NCBI RefSeq assembly: GCF_023065955.2
Contig: NW_026622897.1
Span: 62,001-126,000 of the forward strand
Length of the DNA stretch: 64,000 bases
DNA from: Ursus arctos
Lineage: Eukaryota; Chordata; Mammalia; Carnivora; Ursidae
Direction of reading: 5' to 3'
Below the pieces are notes generated by a model that ran no database searches, was not told the origin of the DNA, and saw only the letters and a list, made by a program, of their open reading frames with translations. A program made the translations under genes and the position numbers. This document shows positions 13,701-25,239 of the stretch, one piece after another; the stretch's first letter is position 1; the number at the start of each line of letters is the position of its first letter.

Positions 13701-16700
13701 CTAAGGATATGTCCAGTTTCCTTCTAGACTATTACGGCTTTCATACCTACAGCTTCCATCCTTTTGAGGAAACAGCAAAACCATTTCCACAGAGAACGTT
13801 TTCTTCAGTTTTAAAGCATCTTATGTCTACTTGTTGTAAGCACTAACATCAATCCATTGGAATGACATACATTTCAGATACATTTTTATAAAAAGGCCTG
13901 GATTATCATCTCTTGGGCACTCTGTCGACAGGGGAGCCCGATCCAGAACGTGAGATTGCTTTGAGGACGATGACCGCTGCACTGCACGCACAAGGACGGC
14001 TGTCCTCCCTGCGTGGGTGGTGACAGGAAGGGAGGGCTGCCAGCAAGGTGGGCAAACAAAACCCATACTTTCCTGCTTCCCGACTCCCCTCCCCGAACTG
14101 CAGTCTGAAAAGGCTCTTTGTTTGGTATTTTGTCACAAGTGGTCTTGCTTAATCCCTGCCTTTCAAATGCAAAAGCAAAACAGGTAAAACAACTTTAAGA
14201 CTTTAAAGAAAGATATTTGATGCTGCTGGATTATATTACCCTCCAAGAGTGGGTTTTATAAGGCTATGTTGTAGAGCTGTATATTAACTGCAAAAAAACC
14301 GAGTAAAATAATCTACTAGAAAGAGGAACCACCACCCAAAGCAATATATCAACAGAAGAGATATTTTCGTTCCAGCCAAAGGGCCCATTTTTGCCAAGTC
14401 AGTTCTTCTATTTAAGAAAAATATTTATTAAGAATTTCTCTTCACCCATTTAGCCACATGTAGCATGACTGGATGTTCAGTAACCTACATTTTCATGTCT
14501 ATTTTTAAAAAATTTGTTTTATCACAAAACATAAATACCAGTTCTAGGAAGGAATGTAACTAGCCACTGCCCCCTTGGTACTCAAATATTGATTAGGTCA
14601 TGAAAATCAACAGCTTCTACATACCTCATTTTCCTGATTCTTTTTGCTGGCGAAATATTGCCTGTTGCCCCAGAGAGTGAGAGATGGAATAACCCATCTC
14701 TCCCGAAAATGCCGGCAATGCAAATTAGCTTCTGAGTCAAATGGACTGTGTGCTGTGAGGCCAGAGCATCTGTAGTAATTCTTCTATTTCCTGTTCGGGT
14801 ATAATGTGCTCTTAACAAATGGGACTGCTCTTATACAAACTAAGATTTATGTCAAGTACGTAGCTTGATTTTTTATTTTTCCCTTCAAAAATCCTTGCAA
14901 TTGTAAAATTAAAGCACAGTCCTGCTAAAGCAGGAGCCTGAAGGATGTCAAGGGCATGCACCTGTCCACGCAGCCTGGGGAGCCACCAGGGTCAGACGCC
15001 AGCAGGAAGTGAAAACAAAGGGAATGTCACAGCATGTGCTTTATTATCTGCACAATTACCCAGGGGAAAAACTAAATTTGAGTCTTTAGAGATTAACACT
15101 CAACACAACTAGCCATTTTGCCGACCACTTAGGAGGATGAGTGATAAAAGTACTTTTATTCTAATTTTATAACAATGAGACTGTTTTCACTTTGTCTGCT
15201 CCATCCCAGGCGACACACACCCCTGGCCTTCCCTCAGGGTAAACAATGAGAGTGGTTTTCTCTGTCTCAGGGGAGCAAGGACTGTTTTGCCTTATTCACC
15301 AGGAGATCCCAGGGCTTAGCGGGAAGGCACACTGCAAAGTGTTAAAGGAACAAAGTTCAAAGCCTGGAGTCCACTGGTTCCCATTAAGCCAACAGCAAAT
15401 ACAACCCTTAAAACAAAGCACAAAGGTTGAGCCTCAGTGTGTCCTGCTGCATATTCCTTTCAAATCAAGCTTAATGGGGACAGAGGAAACTTGAAAAGCA
15501 CGACTTTTTAACGGCATCCTTGTGACTTGCCTCGATCCTTTCCTGTCACCCTTCCTGCTCTGTCCTCCGGTCCTTCACACCCCGCACAGCTTAACCACCC
15601 ACGTTCACAACGTATTACCAAATCCTGTGACTTCCACACCGTTTTCAAGAGAGCAAGTCTTGATTTTGATTCAATCAGCTTCAACTTCCCCCGGAGGCGT
15701 CCCATGCCACCCAACACTGTCCTTCCGTGTGATGCGTCGCAAGGGTCGCACGGCGGCCCTGTTGGAGGAGGGAGAGCACACACCCCAACACTGTCACCTT
15801 CAGTGGGGAGCCAGCCTGTCTTGTGTAGGTTTCATGCTTTTTGTTTATTTGTATCGCCAATTGACATTTTGCTTTTATAAATTAGAAACCTGAGCCTGTG
15901 AGAGGATGAAAACAGGAGTAAATAATGAAACAGTTACGGATCTTTATAAAATAACTAAGTCTGAAATGTCAGTTTCTTGTTAGCTAACAGTTTGCAGGTT
16001 ATTCCACGTATCGTGTCTTCCTTCTTTGAAATGTTCTTCGGAAGCTCTCTGGGCACATGCATCTATTTTGATGTATTTTAATAGAGTACCTCTCGAGACT
16101 ATTAAGAAGTTTATGTGTAATACAAGCAATCTACCCCAATTATCAAAGAAAGAGGTTTAAACGATTTGCTTCCATTACCAGAAGCCCTCATAGGGCTGCG
16201 CATTACACAGCCCTATCTCACACTCCACAAGGAACCTCTGTGTAAGGCAGATTCGAGGCAGGAAGAAAAGAGCATACTTAAATTGGGGGTGTGAGGAGCT
16301 GAATGAGGAGACTCTGGGAATGTGTGGGCAGGAATTATGGAAATCCAACGTGGTGCCACGCTGTACCCCGGTCCAGGACAGTGTAGGCTTGGTCCAGAAG
16401 GAGCGTAAGGACGACACAGTCACTGCAAGTTAGACAGGGTAACTGTAAGGCAAGGGCCAGTCCCAGAGTCTCTGACCTTCGGTAAGGGCAACGACCAACC
16501 CTCAAGGAGAGAGCCGGGGAACTGGTCCCCTGACCTCATTCTCCTGCGCTCTGTTATCCCACAGGGGCCTCCCATGGGCTGCAGCCCACACAGTCTGCAT
16601 TGATGGCCATCCCCCACAGGCAGAGGACAGTGGGCACGGTGGAGAGCGGACCAGGAGGGCCAAGCCAACATCACCCAGTGCCCGCTCTGAGAGTGAGCCC

Positions 16701-17296
16701 GACCTCGCCGTGATTTACGCCCTCAGAAACTGCTACTGGAAACGAGAAGATGGCGAGTGTACAAACGTTTACTCTGAATCACAGATGCAACGGCTGTCAT
16801 CTCTCTGAGCTTATCTTCCCTTCTAGACGCTGACACGAAAAACACCCACATTCAACTTCAGGCAGTATCTTTAAAAATGAGCCTGTAACTAAGGTTCGTC
16901 CACCTGCATTTTAAGTCAATCCTCACAGGAGGCTCAGCACGAGCCACCCTGACGCTGAGGGTGAGAAGGGACGTAACGTGACATCACAGAAACATTCGGA
17001 ATTGCTGAAATTGTGTGTCCAGCACACGCTGAAGCCGCCGACCGGTGGAGCTAGCAGAGCTAATACACGGGGTTCAGTACGCGGCATGGACACGTTCCCA
17101 GCCTCTTCCACAGGGGCCAGGTTGACCCAAGCCTGGCACATATGGCACAGTGAACACACAGAGGAAAAGATGACTGGACGACAGTCCACGGGTCACCTTG
17201 TTTAGAAGCTGCACTTATGGAATGCCTTTCCTTGCTGATGGGGTATGATTTTAGACACAGCTCTCAAACCTCACATCCACCATCAGGATCCTAACA

Positions 17297-17400
17297 GTTC
17301 GTTCGTTCGTTCATTCATTCATTCATCAGCTGAAATTGTTACAGTTCCAGGCACTGTGCTAGGCACACGGGACAGACAGCAGGGAAAGACACTCAAGGTA
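17297..17400 (+). repeat. TTCG/TTCA tetranucleotide run and old interspersed repeat
   Basis: Three GTTC units followed by ATTC units (17297-17325) lead into CCAGGCACTGTGCTAGGCAC. That is the start of a common ancient mammalian repeat whose usual form is 'ttcattcaacaaatatttattgag...ccaggcactgtgctaggc'. I do not trust a family name. Confidence 0.6.
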
Positions 17401-19312
17401 GCACAGAAAAGAGAGAAGTCGATAAGACTACAGGACAATGACTATTATTAAAGGAAAGATACTGTGTACTATATAACTTAACAACAAGTAGTTCTCAACT
17501 CAGTCTGTGTATCAAGGAGAGCCTTCTGAAGACAGAAGAATGAGGGAGAAGTCAGCAGAGGGGAGGGAGGAGGGGAAGAAGCCGTCTGGGCAGACAGAAC
17601 CCTACTTGTCTATGCCAGTAGTCCAGAGAAAAGGGAAAGATGTCCATGACAGCTGGAAGGCACCGGGGTTCCCTCCCCCAAGGAACTTCTGGTTCCTGGC
17701 TCAGCTGAACTGAAGGGGGAGAGGCTCAGGGTTAGAAGCTGGGCTGTGGGTTCCATTGCGGTTCTCAGTTCAGCTTAGGACTCATACCTCAGGGAGGAAG
17801 GTGAACATTGAGGTAAACCCCCAGGAGCTAAGGATTCCAATTTAGAAGATTCAAGCTTCAGAACACAAGGGTTGGTGTCTAGCTCAAGGAGTTCTGTTCT
17901 GAGAGGTTTGGAGCTTATATCATTCAAGGTCACCTGTTTAGAAAAATTAAGGACAAATTCAGGACTGCTGATGACAGAGTTCTTAGGGATCTGGACTTGA
18001 GGCAACTCTGTGAAGCCCGTGACATATTGGAAGAACACAGTGTTGAAGAAGGACTGGCTTTATTGGGAGCCCTGACTCGGCCCCTTGCTCCGGGGTTGTC
18101 TCTCCGAGGCTCAGAGTCCGTGGCTGGAACGCGGGTGGGTGAGGGCGGGGAGCGGGTAAGCCCTTGCAGGGCTACTGTGCAATTCATGTTTTGTGAACTC
18201 CAGCTGAAGGTAATGGATTATCATCTACAACGGACTTTCAATATCCTTCCTAACTGTCATCATTGAGTGCTTTCCACTCTGAAGGAGTTCTGAATAAACA
18301 AGACGGAAGCTGAGGGGCCCCTGTGCCACCCCTACAATCTCTACCGCGGGTCCGAAATGCACTGACCCTTCCTTGTTTGTTTTCTTTCTTTGTACACCAA
18401 CATGCTAGAAAGGCATCATTGCCTTAGTATATTTTTATTCCTCGGCGTATTCTGTGCTCCAGCCTAACCCTAAGCCTGTTCTCGTGTTCCGGCTCCCTCC
18501 TCACTCCTGGACGGTGTGTTTCCCCCGCCTTTTCTGCAGACGTGTGCTCCTGAAACCTGGACTTGCCTTCATACTGTAGTGCCAAATGTCTTAGGAATCT
18601 GCAAATGAAGGAATAATGGAAAAGAAGTAGGAAAAGAGAAGTGAGTGAAGAGCATCGTGTTTTTTCACATTTTTGAGTTTCTCAAATGATGTAATTCCCT
18701 ATCAAGAACCTACTTTTACTACACACTTAGAATGTCATTTATCAACAACCAAATGTGCAACAACCGTATGACATGGACTACATCTGCCACCAGGGACTTA
18801 AATTCTGAAAAGCGTATCCTGTTTTTATGAAGGAAGCGTGACTCTTCGTGGTCAGACAGCCGAGGGGAAGGCACACAGACCCCTCTGCGGATGTAACCAT
18901 ACCCGCCTCATTCCTATAACATGCCAGCCTATTCAGTTAGGATTTCTCCTGCCACAAGGAAGTAATCGAATCAATAACGCACCAGTTTTTAGATCATGGA
19001 TCTGTGCGAATAAAGGAATTTTATACCTGAATACGGGGACGCTCATAAGACTAAATCATGACTAAAACATGATACAACTAAGATCTTCCAATCATCTGCA
19101 GGGGCAGGTGCTTTTGACATAGAGAGCAAAGCGTTAGAGAACATTCTAAGTTGTAAATGTTGCCTAATGACCTTCAAGACTAATCCATATTCTATTGCTC
19201 TGTCCTTCATACCATTCTTAGCATCATAATGTCACACATTTTTAAGCTACACAATTTTTTTCCCCATCCTGTGGCCAAATTCATAAATTTTCATCAAGCA
19301 TCCCAGATTCAC

Positions 19313-19530
19313 AGTGGTTAAAAGCACAGATGTTAGAGTAACGAGACACAGACAGGCTCTAGTCTGGCCCCGTGTTGGCCCTGGCTTCCTCCAAAAAGAA
19401 TTACAATGATCTTATCTCACAGGACTGGTGGGAGGATCACGATATTGTGGAAAATGTTATTTATAGACCTGGCATAACCCTACCTGCTCTACAAGTCTTA
19501 GCCTCGTAACAAATGTTTACAGTGCTCACC
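19313..19530 (+). repeat. MIR element
   Basis: CACAGTGGTTAAAAGCACAG, then GGCTCTAGTCTGGCCC and a later CTTATCTCACAGGACTGGTG followed by GGGAGGATCACGATATTGTG follow the MIR order from its start to its 3' part. It is diverged. Confidence 0.65.
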
Positions 19531-21547
19531 GTTCTCACTGACGTAAGGGTAACGTAAGCCATTTACTACGTGAAAATCGTAAGTGCCCAATGCGTAGTTT
19601 TCATTGTTATTATCGTACAGTATTTTCAAGTAACTTTTACTTACGGTAAACTGAAATACACTCACCACCTTCAGTAAAAATGAAATAGGGCACTTTGGTA
19701 GAGTTTCGTCTTGAGCATACTAACTGTCATTAGCATGCAAGCTCATTATATACTTACCCCAATGTGTTAGTTTTATATGTAAAACTATCAGATAAACTCT
19801 TACAACCATGTATATTATATTAATTTCACTAGAACTGTGAGGATAAGAACTGACATTTACTGAAGGGTTACTACGTTCCAATCACTTTATCCGTGTTATT
19901 TTGTTTAATTTTCACTATGGCTGGTGAAGTTGGCTTTGTTATGTCCGCTTCAAACATAAAGAAATGTTTGGGGATTTGTCCAAAACAGAGAGGTTCACAT
20001 CAGGAAAAGCGTTGATGTTACTCTGTTTTAGGGCAGATGAAAACAGCTAGATGCAATACTCTTAAAAACTGGAGCCCTACAATATCTAGAACTAGTTATA
20101 AGACACAGAAAACTCTTTCTTAAACTCATACTAAACAGTAAGTGGTAAGATTGTATATGTAGGTTCACAGACGTCGTATTTCATTTTTTAAATCTTATTT
20201 TTATTATTGTGAAACATAGAGCTATAATTTTAATAATAAAAATAACACCATTTATACACTCCCCCGCCCTGTTCCCCCACCTCAGAATTCGATCACTGAT
20301 CACCTGGAAAATCCCCGTGTGCCCATTCTGAATTACTGTCAGCCCCTGCACTTTGGCAAGCGGCCGCTACAACACTTTATTTTTATAGCTGTTCCATCTT
20401 TGCATGCCCTAGACAACAGACAGTATTAGTTTGGGAAAAGTAGATACTTAGCACAAACCCAACAGAAAAGGAAAAGGGAAGGACTGCCACTGTTGGAGGA
20501 GAGCTCCCATAGTAAGATGGACAGAGGGATGCGCGCCTCACTGCGTACTCCCTGCTTGGACAGCTTGTAGGGGACCCTGTGGGTTGTCGGGGTTGACCCT
20601 GAGTGAGTCCTGGGAAACACAGGGCTCCCTGGAGCTGCTGCTCTGGACTCTGTTATAGAGATTAAGATCAAAGAAATCCCCTTAAAGGGAAGAGGGGACT
20701 CACCCTTTTTTCTACTCTTCCATGATGCCTTTAGGAGTAAGGTTGTTAGCCAAGGTCTTTTGCCTCATGTCCTTTCTTATCTGTATTTTTAAAACCAATT
20801 TCACAAAAACGAAACACTGAATTACACTGCAGGCTATACCGTGTGAGGAGCCACCATAGCTGGAAAGTCACCACTTTCGTTGAGCCAAGAATGGGGTGCG
20901 CCTCATTCCACCTGCAGCTCTATTCAGCCATGCGGGGCCTGGTCAGTGAGCCTGGATTTAAAACGGGATTTTCAAGGTGGCTTGAGCTGTGAAAGTTGTA
21001 GGACTTCCCTAAAGGAGGTGAAAAGGAGGACCACTGACACCACTGGTTTGATAAGACACGAAGCAAAGTAGCTGACTCACCCTCAGAGGCTTCGGAATCA
21101 CACGCACAAACAAGCAAGGCTCTACTTTTCTAGGGAAGAGTTATGCTTGTCTTACCCTCCTTCCTTTAGGGTAAAATGAACTTCAGTCCCTGTCGACATG
21201 TCTCCCACCATTTTTATGAACTGCGTTATATTGCTATGCTAATAAGTCTAAAATTGAGAACCCGGCGCACAGTTTAGCTCTCCTCTGCGGGTCCTACTCT
21301 GCGACTCCTTATCGATGCTGTGAACTGTTGGGTGGGTGTAGTCACATCAATGTGGGAACGCGCAGGATACGTTTCTGCATCGCTTCCACTTTACCCACTC
21401 AGCAATGACGGCAGAACTCAGACGAAAATGACAGGTGAACACTTAGAAATGGTCTCTTCCAACTTTCTCACTTCTCAAGGACCTGCCTTCAGTTTTTTGA
21501 GAAGAGGTAATGTGTAAAAATTATTTTTTAGTTACATAGATACTTTC

Positions 21548-21612
21548 TAGGTGAGGAAACTGAGGCCCCAGGTAACTTGCCCAATGCTGAGGAGCCACTT
21601 ATAACCCTAAAC
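21548..21612 (-). repeat. MIR-like core
   Basis: GTGAGGAAACTGAGGCCCCA, then GGTAACTTGCCCAATGCTGA is the reverse-strand MIR core (gaggaaactgaggc...gtgacttgcccaaggtc). Only the core is recognisable. Confidence 0.6.
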
Positions 21613-21649
21613 TATTGACACAGAGAGATTTTCTCAGGATGAAGATCAA

Positions 21650-21780
21650 TTTTTTTTTTTTAAGCAGGCTCCAACCCCACCTCAGAGCCTGACATGGGGC
21701 TCGATCTCATGACCCTGAGATCCAGACCTGAGCTGAGGTCAAGAGTCTGACACTTAAACATCTGAGCCACCCAGGGGCCC
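21650..21780 (-). repeat. Can-SINE, truncated
   Basis: A poly-T run is followed directly by AAGCAGGCTCCAACCCCACC, TCGATCTCATGACCCTGAGA and head reverse complement TCTGAGCCACCCAGGGGCCC. The CT-rich body is mostly missing, as in the older short subfamilies. Confidence 0.87.
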
Positions 21781-22269
21781 AGGATATCAAATTTAACAAA
21801 CAATGTTTTATTCCCTAGATATTTCCACAGCTGATGTAAAGTTCATTCCCATTTAGATTGTGGCCAGAGAAAAGCAGAACTGGCCTCGGTAAAAGCTTGT
21901 TTGGGTCCATATTCTTCAGCTCTTAGCTGCAGGCCAGGGTAGTGACACAAACCGTGAGTATACTTGACCATGGACACAACTGAGTCCTTGGCCAACTGGG
22001 TAGACCAGATGTTCAGCAGCAGTGCATCCACAGGACAAGCACCATCTACCCTCTCCGTCAACGCTTCCCTCCCTCTGAAAGCCATCTCTAAGGGCCATTC
22101 CAGTTAATATAATATTTGATTATTTCTTTATTTTAAATAAGTGGAATATCTACCTTCATGGACACTACGCTGAACAACCTTAAGTCAGGTGAGAACTTGT
22201 GAAAAAATTCTACGTTATGATGTTTTTCTCTAAAACCTGCTTCTTTGATCTTGCTCCCCATTTCATTTA

Positions 22270-23310
22270 ACGGCATTCCCATCTTCTAATTACTCAGGAA
22301 AAAAAACAAACCCTGGTGGCATCCTTTACTTATTTCTTTCTATGATACCCCAAAAACATTTAACAGGAAATCCTGTCAACGGTACCTTAACATGAATCCA
22401 GAGTCTGAGCACCTCTTGCTCTCACTCTAGTTGAGGTCATATTTCCTAGATGTTTGCCATCATCTCCAGCCTGGCTTTCGTTCCCTCCACGGAAGTCTTC
22501 TCACTTTTTACTTTAGTATTTTTATTATTTTAATTTAATTTAATTTATTTTAAAGATTTTTAATTTTTTTTATTTATTTGACAGAGAGAGAGGCAGTGAG
22601 AGAGGGAACACAAGCAGGGGGAGTGGGAGAGGGAGAAGCAGGCTTCCCGCCAAGCAGAGAGCCCGATGTAGGGCTCGATCCCAGAATGCTGGGATCATGA
22701 CCTGAGCAGAAGGCAGATGTTTAACGACTGAACCACCCAGGCGCCCCTACTTTAGTATTTTTAAACCATTGTTCAGATTCTGCTACCTCCCCTCCCCAAA
22801 CCCTACAACGGCTCCCTGTCTCAAAACAGAAGCTGTCTCTACTACAACCCACGAGGCCTCACATGTTCTGACCCTGTATTGGATGCACCCCACTCCATCC
22901 TTCTGCTCCAGCCACACTGACCTCCTTCCTTCTCCTAGAAGCACCAAGCACATGTGTGCGTTTGTGCTTCCTCTACCCTCTGCCTGGAAGATCATCCCCT
23001 CATACCTGCGGGCACATCCTCAACACCTTCAAGCCTGCACCAAAAAGACACCTGCTCACTGAGGCCTTCCCTCATGACGACTGAAAAGTAAAGCCCCAAT
23101 CTTTAACATTCTAAGTCTCCACTTTCTGCTTTTCCCCCATCTTACCACATATCACCACCTATGTTTACCTATTTGTCTTCTGTATTATCTCTCTCACAAG
23201 AATGTAGTTCCTTGAAGGTATCCTGTGTATTTCCCAGTGCATTCTCAATGCATGGAGTGTTGCCTGCACCAGTGAGTTCCCAGGAAATGTCTGTCAAATG
23301 AAGGAAAGCA
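22270..23310 (+). repeat. Ancient LINE-like interspersed repeat, split by a SINE
   Basis: Fragments such as GGAAATCCTGTCAACGGTAC, CATCATCTCCAGCCTGGCTT, GCTCCAGCCACACTGACCTC, CTCTGCCTGGAAGATCATCC, GAGGCCTTCCCTCATGACGA and AATGTAGTTCCTTGAAGGTA follow, in order, a well-known high-copy mammalian repeat with an L2-like 3' end. A Can-SINE (22525-22747) interrupts it. The 97-codon frame at 22769-23062 lies inside it and is not a gene. The exact family name is uncertain. Confidence 0.65.
22525..22747 (-). repeat. Can-SINE, perfect 16-bp target duplication
   Basis: This is a minus-strand copy with AAAGATTTTTAATTTTTTTT, a GAGAGAGAGGCAGTGAGAGA body and head reverse complement CCACCCAGGCGCCCC. Direct repeats TACTTTAGTATTTTTA are identical at 22509-22524 and 22748-22763. 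Confidence 0.94.
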
Positions 23311-23440
23311 GGCACAGGGATGGCCTGAATTCATTGCCTATAAGGAAATGAGTGTTTCTTTGGTGCCAGCATTACACAAAGATTTTTGAGGAGATCAGTA
23401 AAGTCTATAAAGATCTCCCAGATTAGAAACACAAAAGACA

Positions 23441-23648
23441 GGGGCGCCTGGGTGGCTCAGTCATTAAGCGTCTGCCTTTAGCTCAGGGCGTGATCCCGGA
23501 GTCCAGGAATCGAGCCCCACATCAGGCTCCTCCACTGGGAGCCTGCTTCTTCCTCTCCCACTCCCCCTGCCTATGTTCCCTCTCTCTCTGGCTGTCTCTC
23601 TCTCTGTCAAATAAATAATAAAATAAAATAAAATCTTAAAAAAAAAAA
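23441..23648 (+). repeat. Can-SINE
   Basis: It has head GGGGCGCCTGGGTGGCTCAG, GGCGTGATCCCGGAGTCCAG, a clean CT body and tail AATAAAATAAAATAAAATCT. Flanking repeats AGAAACACAAAAGACA (23425-23440) and AGAAACATGAAAGACA (23649-23664) differ at two positions. Confidence 0.94.
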
Positions 23649-23799
23649 AGAAACATGAAAGACAAAAAGTACAAATTACTCATGCCAAGAATGAAAGAGG
23701 CATCATTACAGACTCTACAAGCATTAAACAGATGATAGCATATGATAGATACTTATGCCTATAAATTTCACAGCTTGCATTAGCAAAAACATTTTTATT

Positions 23800-23952
23800 A
23801 TTTTATTTTATTTTTTTAAGAGTAAATTTATTTTAAAAAATTATTATTATTTTTTGTTTTAGAAAGAGAGAGAGCACACGAGAGGGGAAGGGGGAGGAAG
23901 ACAGAGACTCTTAAGCAGGCTCCAGCTCATCAACGAGCCCAACATTTCAGTG
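23800..23952 (-). repeat. Can-SINE fragment lacking its head
   Basis: Tail and body are present in reverse (TTTTATTTTATTTTTTTAAG, GAAAGAGAGAGAGCACACGA, GGCTCCAGCTCATCAACGAG), but the sequence stops before the tRNA-like head. It was truncated at insertion or later deleted. Confidence 0.75.
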
Positions 23953-25026
23953 GTTCTACATTTGAGATAAAAAATACATCTAATCACAACTCAAATACTC
24001 TCCTGTACTTGAAATGATCATTTAAGGCACGTGTGTGTGGGTAGAAAAGAAAGTTGTTTAAAATTTTTCTGATGTTATACAAAAGATTAAGAATGGATAC
24101 AGTGATTATATGTGAAATTTTCTAACCCTTCCATGTCATTTGAGGAAAATATTCTTTCCTCTCTTACTTCTCCCTGTGTTCCTTTGTCATTTTAAAATTA
24201 TAATGCCTGTTAATTTGGGAGGGATCTCTCCCAGCAGATGGTTTTTGTGCTTGCCAAAGTCAACAGAGAATTACTCACTGCTATAGTTGCCTTCCTCCAA
24301 ATGATTCAGTAGCATTCCTTCCATCTTAAAGCAGCTTCTCATTCATACTTCATTTAGCGGCAACCATTGGGCAGACAGGCTTGAGCGATGGAAAGGAGAA
24401 AGGTCCCTGGCAACCACAGGGCTGAGTACATCAGATGACCCACCTCAGAATACCCACAGGCCTTAACTAACCAACGGGTTACTGACAACGAGACAGCGCC
24501 CCACCTTCTTGCTTCAAAAACAGCCCCCACCCACTGCCTCTTCCAGTCCTGCCCACTGCTCCCTGGTGGTGTATTCAATAAACCTCCATCTCCTTTGTTC
24601 ATGGCCCCCCTTGCACCACTGCCTACCCCACCACCCGCCGGTCAATGTCCCACATTTGGAGTCCCCATCCCATCGATCTTTTAACTTTCCTGTGGTCTTG
24701 CTTTTACAAATCTGGGACTGTACGTAAAGTGACCGACATACAGAGAGACAGGTTTTAACATCTGTCAGGCCCTCTACCTTCAAATGTAATTCTACCACAT
24801 TGCAAGAGCTTTGATTCCAGATCCCCCATTTCTCAAAACAGTGAGCAGTATGTGGTATGATCTGTGTGTACACAGCTCTGTATATGCAATCTTTATCTAT
24901 GAAATTCAACAAAATTTGATAGCAATGGTTATCTATAGGCAGGTGGTAGAATTTCCTACAGTGTTGTTTGGTTTTTTTAAATAGGAGATTCAGAATTTTA
25001 ATGGCATGTTTGCCTGATAAGAATTT

Positions 25027-25222
25027 TTTTTTAAAGATTTTATTTATTTATTTGACAGAGATAGAGACAGCCAGTGAGAGAGGGAACACAAGCAAGGGGA
25101 GTGGGAGAGGAAGAAGCAGGCTCCCAGCGAAGGAGCCTGATGTGGGGCTCGATCCCAGAACGCCGGGATCACGCCCTGAGCCGAAGGCAGACGCTTAACG
25201 ACTGAGCCACCCAGGTGCCCCA
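25027..25222 (-). repeat. Can-SINE, 14-bp target duplication
   Basis: It has AAAGATTTTATTTATTTATT, body GACAGCCAGTGAGAGAGGGA, GGGATCACGCCCTGAGCCGA and head reverse complement GAGCCACCCAGGTGCCCC. Repeats CCTGATAAGAATTT lie at 25013-25026 and 25224-25237. Confidence 0.94.
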
Positions 25223-25239
25223 TCCTGATAAGAATTTCT

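Larger units (their letters stand above)
10765..21649. other. SINE-free segment of intron 1
   Basis: In this 10.9-kb stretch I find no Can-SINE and no clear L1 tail. Recognised content is limited to a TTCG/TTCA microsatellite with an old repeat (17297-17400), a MIR (19313-19530) and a MIR-like core (21548-21610). Bases 11930-12480 are T-rich and could be a very old minus-strand LINE. No open frame resembles a known protein. Confidence 0.55.
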
